Part shown: piece after piece, positions 35,826-44,015 of the stretch
How positions within the stretch are numbered: the stretch's first letter is position 1
How the letters are laid out: each line of letters begins with the position of its first letter
Source: Lachnospiraceae bacterium
Lineage (GTDB): Bacteria; Bacillota; Clostridia; Oscillospirales; Ruminococcaceae
Direction: 5' to 3'
DNA length: 64,000 nucleotides
Assembly: GCA_023664705.1 (NCBI GenBank)
Contig: JAMPFE010000001.1
Span: 197,915 to 261,914, forward strand
Notes under the pieces: generated by a model
Database searches by the model: none
What the model was told of the DNA's origin: nothing
The model's input: only the letters and a program-made list of their open reading frames with translations
Position numbers and translations under genes: made by a program

Positions 35826-35907
35826 TATAGAAGTATTGTGGTGTCGAGCGAAAACGCTTGACCCACAATTTTCTATGAAACGAATGGCCGCGGCGGCACG
35901 CCGCCCG
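35826..35907 (-). repeat. Repeat family 2, copy 1
   Basis: Its reverse complement contains GGCGTGCCGCCGCGGC, then TTCGTTTCATAGAAAATT, then GTCAAGCGTTTTCGCTCGAC and ACTTCTATAT. It matches 37618-37716 with few changes but in opposite orientation. Each copy contains a GC hairpin and the palindrome-like GTCAAGCG...CGCTCGAC. It fills the gap before the YdcF-like gene. Confidence 0.78.
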
Positions 35908-35937
35908 GCAGTCATTTTATCCTAAAAAGGTGAACAT

Positions 35938-36705
35938 ATGAGCAAAATTTTATCCAACATACCGAGAATACTTATCGCGGCAGCCTCCCTCGCAATGCTT
36001 GTCTGGGTCAACCTGAACTTCGTCACCGCGGGCACGTACATCGGCTCCGCGCTTTTCGGCGCGATATTCCTCGCCGCGCTCCTGTGGAACCCCGTTTGCG
36101 GGCTGATAAAGCTCATATGGCGCAGGATCGTCGGCAAGGTCTTTTTGATAATTTTCGGCGGCATTATCGCGTTCTGCGCGGTATTGTGCGTCGTTTTCTC
36201 CGTGAATATGGCGTCGCACACGGAAAAGCCCCTCGACAGCCCCCGAGCCGTGATAGTTCTCGGCTGCCAAGTAAAGGGCGAGACTCCCAGCACCATGCTC
36301 GCGTTCAGACTGAGAGCCGCGATAGAGGTGCTGAACGAGCACCCCGAGGCGGTCTGCGTAACGAGCGGCGGGCAGGGCAGCGGCGAGGACATCCCCGAGG
36401 CGGAGGCGATGCGCCGCTTTCTTATCGAGAACGGCATCCCCGACGACCGCATAATCACGGAGGACAAGTCCACCAGCACCCGCGAGAACCTCCGTTTTTC
36501 GGCAGCGAAGCTCGCCGAGCGCGGCATAACGGACAACGTGGTGATAGTTACCAACGATTTCCACCAGTACCGCGCGGGAGTATACGCCCGCGAAAACGGC
36601 TTTCGGACGGTCGGACATCATTCCTCCAAGACCCCCGCGCGCAATATCCTTAACTACTGGATACGCGAGTGGGCGGCGATAATGGCGCTGCCGTTCGGAA
36701 TATAA
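35938..36705 (+). CDS. YdcF/SanA-family (DUF218) membrane protein
   Basis: The 255-residue protein has three hydrophobic helices at the N-terminus (about 10-28, 37-55 and 66-90) and a DUF218 domain. Domain motifs are AVIVLGCQVKG near 104, VTSGGQGSGEDIPEAEAM near 141, EDKSTSTRENLRFS near 179 and IVTNDFHQYRA near 204. Family members SanA and YdcF are linked to envelope permeability, and the catalytic role is unclear. AAAAGGTG precedes the ATG. It ends before a large nested hairpin shared with the convergent lipoprotein gene. Confidence 0.88.
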   Translation: MSKILSNIPRILIAAASLAMLVWVNLNFVTAGTYIGSALFGAIFLAALLWNPVCGLIKLIWRRIVGKVFLIIFGGIIAFCAVLCVVFSVNMASHTEKPLDSPRAVIVLGCQVKGETPSTMLAFRLRAAIEVLNEHPEAVCVTSGGQGSGEDIPEAEAMRRFLIENGIPDDRIITEDKSTSTRENLRFSAAKLAERGITDNVVIVTNDFHQYRAGVYARENGFRTVGHHSSKTPARNILNYWIREWAAIMALPFGI

Positions 36706-36754
36706 CGATCGGAATTTATATAAAAGAAAACGCCCGCGACGGCGCCGATATAAA

Positions 36755-36809
36755 ATCCCCTTAGGCAGACGCACGAAAAAACAAAAATTTCGTGATACAC
36801 TAAGGGGAT
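36755..36809. terminator. Nested bidirectional hairpin terminator
   Basis: The outer stem ATCCCCTTAG / CTAAGGGGAT (10 bp) encloses an inner stem CACGAAA / TTTCGTG with an A-rich loop. T-rich sequence follows on the plus strand (CTCTTTATTTTT). It lies between convergent genes. Confidence 0.75.
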
Positions 36810-36813
36810 CTCT

Positions 36814-37527
36814 TTATTTTTCGGCTTCCTCGGCTTCCTTAACGGCATCGGCGTATTGCTTTTCCTCTTCCTCAAGGCGTGTCTTGGCAGCCTCGTAACC
36901 GGGAATATCCGTCGGCGTGAGCAGCTCCGCGTCGCTTTGCTGCGCGGTTATTTTTATCAGAACGCACAGCCCGCATTTCTTTTTGATTGACCTTGACGAT
37001 TCATAGGAGCCCTTTGCGTTGCGGTAAAACGCCTTGGACTCGTCCGCGAGAGTGGCAGTCCACATCTCATAGCGCCCCGGGATATAAACGCCCGCGCTGT
37101 TGAAAAACTCAAGGTCCTCGAGGGACGGCGCGCCCACCACGGTGCACTCCGCGTCGAGCATTTTCCCCAGCTTTTCGCATTCGTCGTTAAGGTCCTCCCA
37201 TTTGCAGGTAACGCTCGGGAAAACGCCGAGCAGATATGTATCGGAGCTCGTCCTGAAAACGGCTCTGTAGCCGACGTTGTACTTTGTTTTTTTGTCGTCA
37301 CGCTGCTTGTACGGAAGATAGCAGACGTCCCCGAGAGGGGTATCCGCGGCGTCCTGAGCGCTTGTGTACAGGCTTCCCAGCTCTCTTTGCACCGTGACCT
37401 CTTCCAAATCTTGGGAGCGCGCGAACATATCCGAATAGTTTACGGTTATAGGCTCCCTTGCGCTGCCGTCGGAGCAGCCCGCAAGCAGCACGCACAGCGC
37501 GGCGAGAATGACGAATTTCCTTTTCAT
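36814..37527 (-). CDS. Predicted lipoprotein of unknown function
   Basis: The 237-residue protein has a lipoprotein signal peptide, MKRKFVILAALCVLLAGC, with the lipobox cysteine at residue 18. The mature part shows no family I recognise. It contains a DUF-like central region with SDTYLLGVFPSVTCKWEDL, a CGLC pair near residue 183, and a strongly acidic coiled tail of Glu/Ala/Lys. It is probably exported and membrane-tethered. AAGGAGGT before the ATG at 37527 fixes the start. It has its own promoter, divergent from that of the sigma factor gene. Confidence 0.82.
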   Translation of the reverse strand: MKRKFVILAALCVLLAGCSDGSAREPITVNYSDMFARSQDLEEVTVQRELGSLYTSAQDAADTPLGDVCYLPYKQRDDKKTKYNVGYRAVFRTSSDTYLLGVFPSVTCKWEDLNDECEKLGKMLDAECTVVGAPSLEDLEFFNSAGVYIPGRYEMWTATLADESKAFYRNAKGSYESSRSIKKKCGLCVLIKITAQQSDAELLTPTDIPGYEAAKTRLEEEEKQYADAVKEAEEAEK

Positions 37528-37553
37528 ATGCGACCTCCTTTTCCTATATATAG

Positions 37554-37582
37554 ATTTTAACATTTTTTATATTATTTGTCAA
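37554..37582 (-). promoter_or_regulatory. Promoter of lipoprotein gene
   Basis: Minus strand TTGACA (37582-37577), 17-base spacer, TAAAAT (37559-37554). Confidence 0.78.
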
Positions 37583-37586
37583 GGGC

Positions 37587-37615
37587 TTTACAAACGGAAA
37601 ATAAAATGTTAAAAT
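37587..37615 (+). promoter_or_regulatory. Promoter of sigma-factor gene
   Basis: TTTACA (37587-37592), 17-base spacer, TAAAAT (37610-37615). It is back-to-back with the lipoprotein promoter. The transcript leader would contain repeat family 2, copy 2. Confidence 0.65.
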
Positions 37616-37617
37616 AA

Positions 37618-37716
37618 AGGCGTGCCGCCGTGGCGGCAGCTTCTGCCTTGGGCAGTTCGTTTCATAGAAAATTTCGGCGTCAAGCGTTTTCGCTCGACAC
37701 AAAAAAACTTCTGTAT
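37618..37716 (+). repeat. Repeat family 2, copy 2
   Basis: GGCGTGCCGCCGTGGC, an 18-base insertion relative to copy 1, then TTCGTTTCATAGAAAATT, GTCAAGCGTTTTCGCTCGAC and ACTTCTGTAT. It lies wholly inside the inferred 5' leader of the sigma-factor gene. Confidence 0.78.
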
Positions 37717-37792
37717 TACACGCGCCATAGCGCCCAACCTTTTTGTTTTTTCGCGCACTGTATATATGAAAACGCTTTCGGAGGCTTTCAAA

Positions 37793-39436
37793 ATGGACAA
37801 ACAAACGGCGGACAGGAAAATTTACGAATACCGCGACAGGATATTCGGCTTCGCTATGGAGAAAACGCGAAACGTCGACCAAGCGGACGAGCTCGCCTCG
37901 GAGATAATCTGCGAGGTGTACCGCTCGTTTCTGCGGGCGGGGGAGATCGTCAACCTCGACGGGTACGTCTACCGCGTCGCGCGGAACGTGTGGTCGAAAT
38001 ACGTTCGGCGGCTTACCGAGAGCCGCGGCTTCGAGGATATCGACAACGTGGTCGTCCCGTATTACGACAGGCACGACGATGACGACGAGGAGACCCTCGA
38101 GGCTCTGCGGCGCGAGATAGGCTACCTCTCCGACAGGCAGCGGCAGGTCGTGTATATGCACTACTACCGCGAAATGCCCGTAAACGAGATAGCAAAGCGG
38201 CTGAGCATCTCCGCTGGCACCGTGAAATGGCACTTGTCCGACGCGCGCAGCAAACTGAAGGAGGGCATTACAATGACAATTAACGAAGAAAATCTTGGCG
38301 TCTCCCCGATAAGATTTACCAACATGGGGCACTGCGGCTCCCCGGGCTCGACGGGAGACACCAACGATATGTTTGACACGCGGCTGAAGCAGAACATCGC
38401 GTTCGCGTGCTACTGGCAGCCGAAAACCTTGGAGGAGATAGCGCGGGAGGTCGGCGTGCCGCAGGTGTACGTCGCGGACAACCTTGAAAAGCTCGTCGAC
38501 TACGCCTATATAGACAAGCTCGACAATTCCAAGAACCCGAAATACCGCACGAATATGCTGATAACGGATCAGGAGAGGGTCGGCAATACGGGCGCTGTTG
38601 ATGATAAGGCGGCGGAGTATCTCTGCGAAAGCTTTTTCCCGCGCGTGTTCCGCGATTTCGAGAGCGACCCCGCGCATTGGGGCTTTTCCTGCGCGGACAG
38701 CAACGTCAACTTTATGAAATACGCGCTGGTCATGTCGTGCATGCTAATGCTGAATAATCTCACGGAGGACCTCAATTTCACGAAATACGGCGTAAAGCGC
38801 CCCGACGGCGGCGATTTTATAGCGCTTGCCCATGTGCTGAGCGATGAAACGCCCGAGCCCGCCAAGCCCGATCCCTACCCCTATTGGACGTGCGGCTATA
38901 TGCACGACAGCACCTTCGACGGTGATAAGGAAACGTCTTACGTGGTTTCCATCGACTGCCGTTTCACAGACAGAAACGGCGGCTGGCGCGACAATCTCAG
39001 CTCCGATTGGGAAGCGCTCGTAAAGTTTATGAGCGGCGGAAAAGACGGCGTTACTCCCGAGGAATACAAGCGCTTGTGCGACAAGGGGTATGTTTTCGAG
39101 GGCAAGGTGCAGGTCGTGCTCTTTAACGCGGAGGATTACGACCGCGCAAGGGACGGCTCGCTTTACAAGGCGTTCGAGCGGCGTCTTAAAGGCAGGCTCG
39201 ACATTTCCGACGAGCTAAGGGAATATGCCGATAAGCTCGACGGGGAGATATTCGATTTGATGAAGAACGCGTATCCCGAGCACATTCAGCCCCTTGTAAA
39301 GGCGGTTTTCTGCACGGAGACCCTCGGAAACCCCGATATTATCCCGCGCTGCGTTGAAAAGCTGCTCGAAAAGGGCTTGCTGTCTCCCCTCACGGACATA
39401 CAGCGCAAGGCGGCGTTCTCGGTGCTTTGCATGTAA
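37793..39436 (+). CDS. ECF-like sigma-70 factor fused to a large C-terminal region
   Basis: The 547-residue protein has a sigma region 2 (about 12-80, with ELASEIICEVYRSFLRAGEI and YVYRVARNVWSKYVRR). A region 4 helix-turn-helix follows (about 100-155, with LSDRQRQVVYMHYY and INEIAKRLSIS-like VNEIAKRLSISAGTVKWHL). The remaining ~390 residues contain a winged-helix-like part (TLEEIAREVGVPQVYVADNL near 215) and an alpha/beta region I do not recognise. No membrane segment is seen. Such tails usually regulate the sigma factor by ligand or partner. The start at 37793 has GGAGG 8 bases upstream. No anti-sigma gene is adjacent. Confidence 0.82.
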   Translation: MDKQTADRKIYEYRDRIFGFAMEKTRNVDQADELASEIICEVYRSFLRAGEIVNLDGYVYRVARNVWSKYVRRLTESRGFEDIDNVVVPYYDRHDDDDEETLEALRREIGYLSDRQRQVVYMHYYREMPVNEIAKRLSISAGTVKWHLSDARSKLKEGITMTINEENLGVSPIRFTNMGHCGSPGSTGDTNDMFDTRLKQNIAFACYWQPKTLEEIAREVGVPQVYVADNLEKLVDYAYIDKLDNSKNPKYRTNMLITDQERVGNTGAVDDKAAEYLCESFFPRVFRDFESDPAHWGFSCADSNVNFMKYALVMSCMLMLNNLTEDLNFTKYGVKRPDGGDFIALAHVLSDETPEPAKPDPYPYWTCGYMHDSTFDGDKETSYVVSIDCRFTDRNGGWRDNLSSDWEALVKFMSGGKDGVTPEEYKRLCDKGYVFEGKVQVVLFNAEDYDRARDGSLYKAFERRLKGRLDISDELREYADKLDGEIFDLMKNAYPEHIQPLVKAVFCTETLGNPDIIPRCVEKLLEKGLLSPLTDIQRKAAFSVLCM

Positions 39437-39478
39437 AACAAACCATGCCTTATCTTATCACGGCACTTCCATAAAAAA

Positions 39479-39511
39479 ACGCCCCGTCAAGACATTGCCT
39501 TGACGGGGCGT
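39479..39511. terminator. Strong bidirectional terminator
   Basis: A 13-bp perfect stem ACGCCCCGTCAAG / CTTGACGGGGCGT with a 7-base loop, preceded by an A run on the plus strand. It ends both the sigma-factor gene and the convergent sensor kinase gene. Confidence 0.88.
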
Positions 39512-39515
39512 ACTT

Positions 39516-40391
39516 CTATAATTTTACGGTAATAACCAGCTTATCATCGCGTATTTCCGAGGAGATGCCGCCGTTCATCTGCTCGACGAGCAGCTTCGCT
39601 ATCGACAGCCCGAGCCCCGTGGAGTTGCTCCCCGTCTCGACCGTGTAAAACCTGTCGAACAGGCGCTCCGCGGAGATTTTTTCCAAGTCGTCCGAGGAAT
39701 TGGCGAACGTGATAACGCAGTCCTCCGTCATTTTCACGTAAAGGTCGCCCGAGGAATATTTCAGCGCGTTCGTGAGGATGTTGCCGAATACCCTTGTAAG
39801 CGCGGAACGGTCGGTTATGCGCTCCAGCCGCCGCTCGGTTATATCTATCTCGGGGGTTATGCCGCGCTGCGAGACGGCGCCGTAAAACGCCGCGAGGCTC
39901 TCCTCCAGCACGTCGTTCACGCAGAGCCGCTCGAGCTTGAATTCCTTCGCCGCCGCGACCACGGAATACCTGAAAAGCTCCTCCGTGAGCTGCTTCATGA
40001 CCTCCGCGCGGTCCACTATCCGCTCAAGGTACTGCCTTGCCTCCGCGCTCATTTCCTCGCGCCCGAGCAGGTCAAGATAGCCGCACATCGCCGTAAGTGG
40101 CGTTCGCAGGTCGTGGGAGACGTTCGTCACCGCGTCCTTCAGCTCGGTATCGCCCTGCCTGCAGAGCCGCCGCTCCTCGCGGAGCCTTACAAGCTCGTCG
40201 TTAAGCGCCGCCGCGAGCTCTCTCATATCCCCGTCCGCCGAGGAGATGTCTATCAGCGTGTTCGTGTCCCCCGAGAGCTTTTCCGACATCTTTTCCCTTA
40301 TCTCCCGCGCCGAGCGCTTCATCGAAAAGCACTTCGCCGCGAGGAAAACCGCCGCTGCCGCAAGAACCGCGCAGATGATATACGGGTGCAT
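39516..40391 (-). CDS. Sensor histidine kinase
   Basis: The 291-residue protein has one N-terminal transmembrane helix (about 4-21) and almost no extracellular part. A linker, HisKA (VSHDLRTPLTA, His near residue 93) and HATPase (NILTNALKYS as N box, GLGLSIAKLLVEQMNGG as G box) follow. A kinase with no sensory domain is typical of units that sense through an ABC transporter. Its likely partner is the response regulator at 45079-45744, separated by the ABC genes. It begins 2 bases after the NlpC/P60-like gene and shares its promoter. Confidence 0.92.
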   Translation of the reverse strand: MHPYIICAVLAAAAVFLAAKCFSMKRSAREIREKMSEKLSGDTNTLIDISSADGDMRELAAALNDELVRLREERRLCRQGDTELKDAVTNVSHDLRTPLTAMCGYLDLLGREEMSAEARQYLERIVDRAEVMKQLTEELFRYSVVAAAKEFKLERLCVNDVLEESLAAFYGAVSQRGITPEIDITERRLERITDRSALTRVFGNILTNALKYSSGDLYVKMTEDCVITFANSSDDLEKISAERLFDRFYTVETGSNSTGLGLSIAKLLVEQMNGGISSEIRDDKLVITVKL

Positions 40392-40393
40392 AC

Positions 40394-40939
40394 TTATCGG
40401 ACCGCCGTTCCGCCGTAGTCGCAGAGCCTGCCGCGGTAAATGACGTTCCCGTCGGGAATGTCGAGGAAATGCATGGGCTGGACTATCGGCTCGAACAGCC
40501 CGCTGTCCTCGATGCCGAAATTCACCAGCAGCTCCCGAACGAAATCCGAGCAGTAATAATGCCGCTCGCGCTTGTAGATTATCTTGAAGCCCGCCAGCAC
40601 GAGCCCTATCGAATCGTAATGATAGTCGTCCTTGTGGGCTATCATGTCCTTTAGCGCCGCCTCGACCCCGTTATAGGTGCTCTCGCTTACGGGTATCGCC
40701 AGCACGACGGCACGCGCGTCGGAAAAGCGTTTCATGGCGCCGTACTCGGTGGACTCCCTTACAAAACCGCCGTACCACGGGAAATAGGTATACCGCCTGC
40801 CGAACGAGTACATACAGCGCAGGTCGGGCTCAAGGGAAACCGAAATGTGGTTGTATTCCGCGCCCGTTATTTTTTTCAGCATACGCGAAACGATGCTGCC
40901 CGTCTGCGTTATGACCAGATAAATTTCCCTCTCCGACAT
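40394..40939 (-). CDS. Permuted NlpC/P60 (papain-fold) family protein
   Basis: The 181-residue protein has the permuted order of LRAT/YiiX-like members: His first (AEYNHISVS near residue 30) and Cys later (RHYYCSDFVRELL near 134). There is no signal peptide, so the substrate may be intracellular, such as a lipid or peptide amide. Papain-fold activity is inferred from these residues. A weak GGGG site precedes the ATG, but a perfect promoter lies upstream. It is co-transcribed with the sensor kinase. Confidence 0.78.
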   Translation of the reverse strand: MSEREIYLVITQTGSIVSRMLKKITGAEYNHISVSLEPDLRCMYSFGRRYTYFPWYGGFVRESTEYGAMKRFSDARAVVLAIPVSESTYNGVEAALKDMIAHKDDYHYDSIGLVLAGFKIIYKRERHYYCSDFVRELLVNFGIEDSGLFEPIVQPMHFLDIPDGNVIYRGRLCDYGGTAVR

Positions 40940-41016
40940 TTTATGTACCCCGTTTTTCTGAGTTATTGACTTTTGGAAAAAATTCCCATATACATTTTAC
41001 GTTGGCTATAATATAT

Positions 41017-41045
41017 ATTATAACAGCTTTCGTACAAATTGTCAA
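41017..41045 (-). promoter_or_regulatory. Consensus promoter of NlpC/P60-sensor kinase unit
   Basis: Minus strand TTGACA (41045-41040), 17-base spacer, TATAAT (41022-41017). It makes the kinase gene independent of the ABC operon upstream. Confidence 0.88.
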
Positions 41046-41055
41046 TAGCAAACGG

Positions 41056-41877
41056 TCATTTTATATCCCTTCGGCTGAACGCCGCCGCTCCCAGCGAACC
41101 CGCGAACACCGCGACGAACGCCGTTCCCGCGACGTCGGCGGCTGTGTTCGTCAGGTCGCAGTTGGACAGAGTTACCGCGGGCGCAAGCGGATTTATGTGC
41201 AGCGCCGCCTCGTAAACGGCGCGCTTGAGCCCGTCGATGTAGAGCGGATTTTCCTTCACCTCGAAAACAAGCTCGCCGTCCGCGGGCTCGGCAGTCATCG
41301 TCTCGCGGGGCTGCTCAAGCCGCGAATATACCGTCCCTGCGGCTATCATGAGCGCGATAGCTCCCCCCATGGCGGCGACCGCCGCTGCCGACCTGCGCGG
41401 TATCAGCATGCCGACTATCGCCGAAAGGACGCTCACCGCGGCGGTCGCTGCAAACGAGACCGCAATGAGCCAAGCCGCCTCCGCGAACGACATTCGCCAA
41501 AAGCCAAGTATCGGCGCTCCCGAAAGCCCTCCGACAAGCCAAGCGGCGTTTATCGAGCAGCCGATGACGACCCCCGTCAGCAGGTTCGCCGCGTAGACGC
41601 CGCTGCGGGGGCTGCCGACATAAAGCTTGTTGCGTATCGTGCCGCTGTTGTCCGCGCCGATAAACAGCACGATGACCGCCGCCGCGGCGAGCTGCGCGTA
41701 GGGAGCGCCCGCGAGAGCTCGCGTTTCCAGCGCGCACAGCGACAGGTCGCCCTCTATCGACAGGCAGTCGAACGCCGTCGCCGCCGCGGTCACGAGCGCC
41801 GTCAGCGCCAGCGACCACCAAAACAGCTTGTTCCTTTTCAGCCGAAACATATTCGCGTGAAATATCCGTGACGTCAT
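41056..41877 (-). CDS. ABC-2 type permease subunit (paralogue 4)
   Basis: The 273-residue polytopic protein has about six hydrophobic helices. It keeps the pattern of its three upstream relatives (N-terminal F-x-RNKLFWW, the loop NSGTIRNKLYVGSPRSGVYA, and a final FSRRDIK) but is the most divergent. It probably forms the membrane channel with the ABC ATPase at 44016. The ATGA overlap with the preceding permease gene indicates coupled translation. The export substrate is unknown; antimicrobial peptides are a guess from the family (BcrA/LanFEG-like). Confidence 0.82.
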   Translation of the reverse strand: MTSRIFHANMFRLKRNKLFWWSLALTALVTAAATAFDCLSIEGDLSLCALETRALAGAPYAQLAAAAVIVLFIGADNSGTIRNKLYVGSPRSGVYAANLLTGVVIGCSINAAWLVGGLSGAPILGFWRMSFAEAAWLIAVSFAATAAVSVLSAIVGMLIPRRSAAAVAAMGGAIALMIAAGTVYSRLEQPRETMTAEPADGELVFEVKENPLYIDGLKRAVYEAALHINPLAPAVTLSNCDLTNTAADVAGTAFVAVFAGSLGAAAFSRRDIK

Positions 41878-42698
41878 TTCAAATCCTTCCTTCTGAACGC
41901 CAAAAGCCCCGCGCCCGTCGAGACCGCCAGCACCCCCAGCGAATACAGCGGCAGTATTTCGGGCGTGTGAACGTCGCCCGTCTCAAGCTGCAATATCTGC
42001 CCGCTCGGGAGAATATCGTTCAACGCCGTCATAACAACGCGCTTTGCGCCGCTGACGTACAGCGGGTTCGGCTGCGGCTCGCTCTGCGAGACCTGCCCGT
42101 CCGCCGAGATCTCGTAGCCCGAAACGTACTCGGGCTCGCCGAGCAGCGACATTATCACCGCCGAGCCGAGTATCAGCGCGAACGTCAGCACAAGGGTTAT
42201 CGTCGTTATCGACGACTTGGACGTTATCAGCATGCCGATAAGCGTAAAAACGGCGCTCACCGCGGCGATCGCGGCAATGCATATCAGCATTTGCAGCGCC
42301 AGCTCGTCCGCGGGCATACCGAGCTTCCCCCCGAGGCAAAGCCCCGCTGTCGACACCGTCAGCCACGAAGCCGCAAGCATCATAAGCGCCCCCGCCGCCG
42401 CGGTCGTCAGGTTCGAGAGGTAAATATCGAGGCGCTTGTGCCCGATAATGAGCTTGTTGCGGATAGTGCCGTTCGAGTAGTCCGTGCCGAGGTACAGCGC
42501 CGCGAATATCGCCGCGAAAAGCATCACGTTGGAGCCATTCGACATTATCTGCGCGCCGAGCCGCTGTATGCTCTCCTTTTGCACGGAATAGCTCTCAAAG
42601 AAATTCGCGGCGCTCAAAGCGACCGACAATATAAAGCACACCCAAAACGATTTGGTTTTCCATAATCTGGCAAAGTTTGCCCGTAATAATCTGAACAT
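41874..42698 (-). CDS. ABC-2 type permease subunit (paralogue 3)
   Basis: The 274-residue protein has about six membrane helices. It starts MFRLLRANFARLWKTKSFWV, nearly identical to the preceding permease, and ends FRRKDLK. The cytosolic loop TDYSNGTIRNKLIIGHKRLD, shared by all members, probably contacts the ATPase. The first ~20 residues and the intergenic DNA are almost the same as at 43574, pointing to recent tandem duplication. Gap to the upstream permease: 9 bases. Confidence 0.85.
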   Translation of the reverse strand: MFRLLRANFARLWKTKSFWVCFILSVALSAANFFESYSVQKESIQRLGAQIMSNGSNVMLFAAIFAALYLGTDYSNGTIRNKLIIGHKRLDIYLSNLTTAAAGALMMLAASWLTVSTAGLCLGGKLGMPADELALQMLICIAAIAAVSAVFTLIGMLITSKSSITTITLVLTFALILGSAVIMSLLGEPEYVSGYEISADGQVSQSEPQPNPLYVSGAKRVVMTALNDILPSGQILQLETGDVHTPEILPLYSLGVLAVSTGAGLLAFRRKDLK

Positions 42699-42764
42699 AT
42701 TTAAACCTCACTTTATGTCTTTTTTGCGGAATATCAGTGCTCCGACCGCCGTTGCCGCTGCCGT
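42641..42764. repeat. Duplicated permease junction, copy 1
   Basis: These 124 bp span the start of one permease gene and the end of the next. They match 43517-43640 almost base for base, from CCCAAAACGATTTGG through ATTTAAACCTCACTTTATGT to the Ala-rich C-terminal codons. Confidence 0.85.
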
Positions 42765-43574
42765 CAGACCCAGCGAGTACAGCGGCAGCGCCCTGCATTC
42801 CTCGGCGGCAGCGCCGTTCTCCAGGCGGCTTACGGCGCCCGCGGGGAGCATATCGTTTACGACCGAAAACATCACCCGCCGCGCGCCGTCTACGTACAGC
42901 GGATTTTTTTCTCCCTCGGCGGCAAATTCGGGCGAAGTCGTTATCTCAAAGCGGACCGCTCCCTCCGTTTGCGCCGCCGTGCCGACCATGGAGCTGTCAA
43001 AATACTCGGGCATCCCGAGGAACGCCAGCAGCGGCGCGGAGATAAACATCGACGCGAACAGCGCGCAAAGCGTCGCCGTAACGACAGAGGCTTTCGAGGA
43101 GACGAGCATGCCGATAAGCGTATTGACCGCGCAGAACGCCGTCAAGGCGCACACAACGACAAGCTGCCGAAACGCGAAGTCCCCCTCCTCTTGCCCGAGA
43201 GCCCCGCCCCTCGCCAGCCCGCAGAAAAGCGTAACGGCGCGATCGACAGCCGTTATGATGAACGTCCCCGCCATCACCGTTATCAGGTTCGCGAAATAGA
43301 CCTCCGCGCGCTTGCGCCCGATAATGAGCTTGTTGCGGATAGTGCCGTTCGAGTAATCCGTGCCGAGGTACAGCGCCGTAAAAACCGCCGCGACGAGCAT
43401 TATGTCCGTGCCGCCGCCCGTCAGCAAATCGCCGAGCCGCTTCGTGCAGCTCCCGTCCTCAACGCAGTTGAAAACAAATCTCGTAAAGCTGTCGAAAACC
43501 GCTATGATAACGCATACCCAAAACGATTTGGTTTTCCAAAGCCTGGCAAAGTTTGCCCTTAACAGTCTGAACAT
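42708..43574 (-). CDS. ABC-2 type permease subunit (paralogue 2)
   Basis: The 288-residue polytopic membrane protein has about six helices. It has the same N-terminus as paralogue 3 (MFRLLRANFARLWKTKSFWV), the loop TDYSNGTIRNKLIIGRKRAE, and the C-terminus AAATAVGALIFRKKDIK shared with the short paralogue 1. It differs in its extracellular loop after helix 1 (FVFNCVEDGSCTKRLGD). It belongs to the ABC operon, 9 bases from each neighbour. Confidence 0.85.
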   Translation of the reverse strand: MFRLLRANFARLWKTKSFWVCVIIAVFDSFTRFVFNCVEDGSCTKRLGDLLTGGGTDIMLVAAVFTALYLGTDYSNGTIRNKLIIGRKRAEVYFANLITVMAGTFIITAVDRAVTLFCGLARGGALGQEEGDFAFRQLVVVCALTAFCAVNTLIGMLVSSKASVVTATLCALFASMFISAPLLAFLGMPEYFDSSMVGTAAQTEGAVRFEITTSPEFAAEGEKNPLYVDGARRVMFSVVNDMLPAGAVSRLENGAAAEECRALPLYSLGLTAAATAVGALIFRKKDIK

Positions 43575-43640
43575 ATTTAAACCTCACTTTATGTCTTTTT
43601 TGCGGAATATCAGCGCCCCGACCGCCGTCGCTGCCGCAGC
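43517..43640. repeat. Duplicated permease junction, copy 2
   Basis: The second copy of the 124-bp junction repeat, direct orientation relative to 42641-42764. Recombination between such copies would delete or add whole permease genes. Confidence 0.85.
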
Positions 43641-44006
43641 AATGCCGAGCCCTACGCCGCAGGCAAGGTCATATATTATCACCGCGAGCCACGCGGCGGC
43701 GAAGATAAGCGCCGTTCCGACCGAAACCGTTATCAGTCCCGCGAAGTAGACCTTGACGCGCGGCACTCCCGCTATCAGCCTGTTGCGGACGGTCCTGTCC
43801 GAATTGTCCGTGCCGAGGTACAGCACGGCAAAGACCGCCGAGAAGAACAGCGATACGGGGGTAATGTTGTACATGGCAACAAAAAAATTGTGTCTTGTCG
43901 AGGTTATGCCCATAAGCAGGGCGAACACTGCGGGAAGGCCAAGACACACCCAAAAGGACGTCGTTTTCCAAAGCCGCGCAAAATTTGCCCGCAGTAAACC
44001 CCTCAT
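43584..44006 (-). CDS. Short ABC-2 permease (paralogue 1), internally deleted
   Basis: At 140 residues this is half the length of its relatives. Residues 1-105 match their N-terminal half (MRGLLRANFARLWKTTSFWV, then TDNSDRTVRNRLIAGVPRVK). The last ~25 residues (GIAAAATAVGALIFRKKDIK) match their extreme C-terminus. The middle helices 4-5 are missing, so only about four helices remain. The frame is intact and no stop is present. It could be a recombination remnant still expressed as part of the operon, or a regulatory subunit. Confidence 0.75.
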   Translation of the reverse strand: MRGLLRANFARLWKTTSFWVCLGLPAVFALLMGITSTRHNFFVAMYNITPVSLFFSAVFAVLYLGTDNSDRTVRNRLIAGVPRVKVYFAGLITVSVGTALIFAAAWLAVIIYDLACGVGLGIAAAATAVGALIFRKKDIK

Positions 44007-44015
44007 CGCGCCCTC

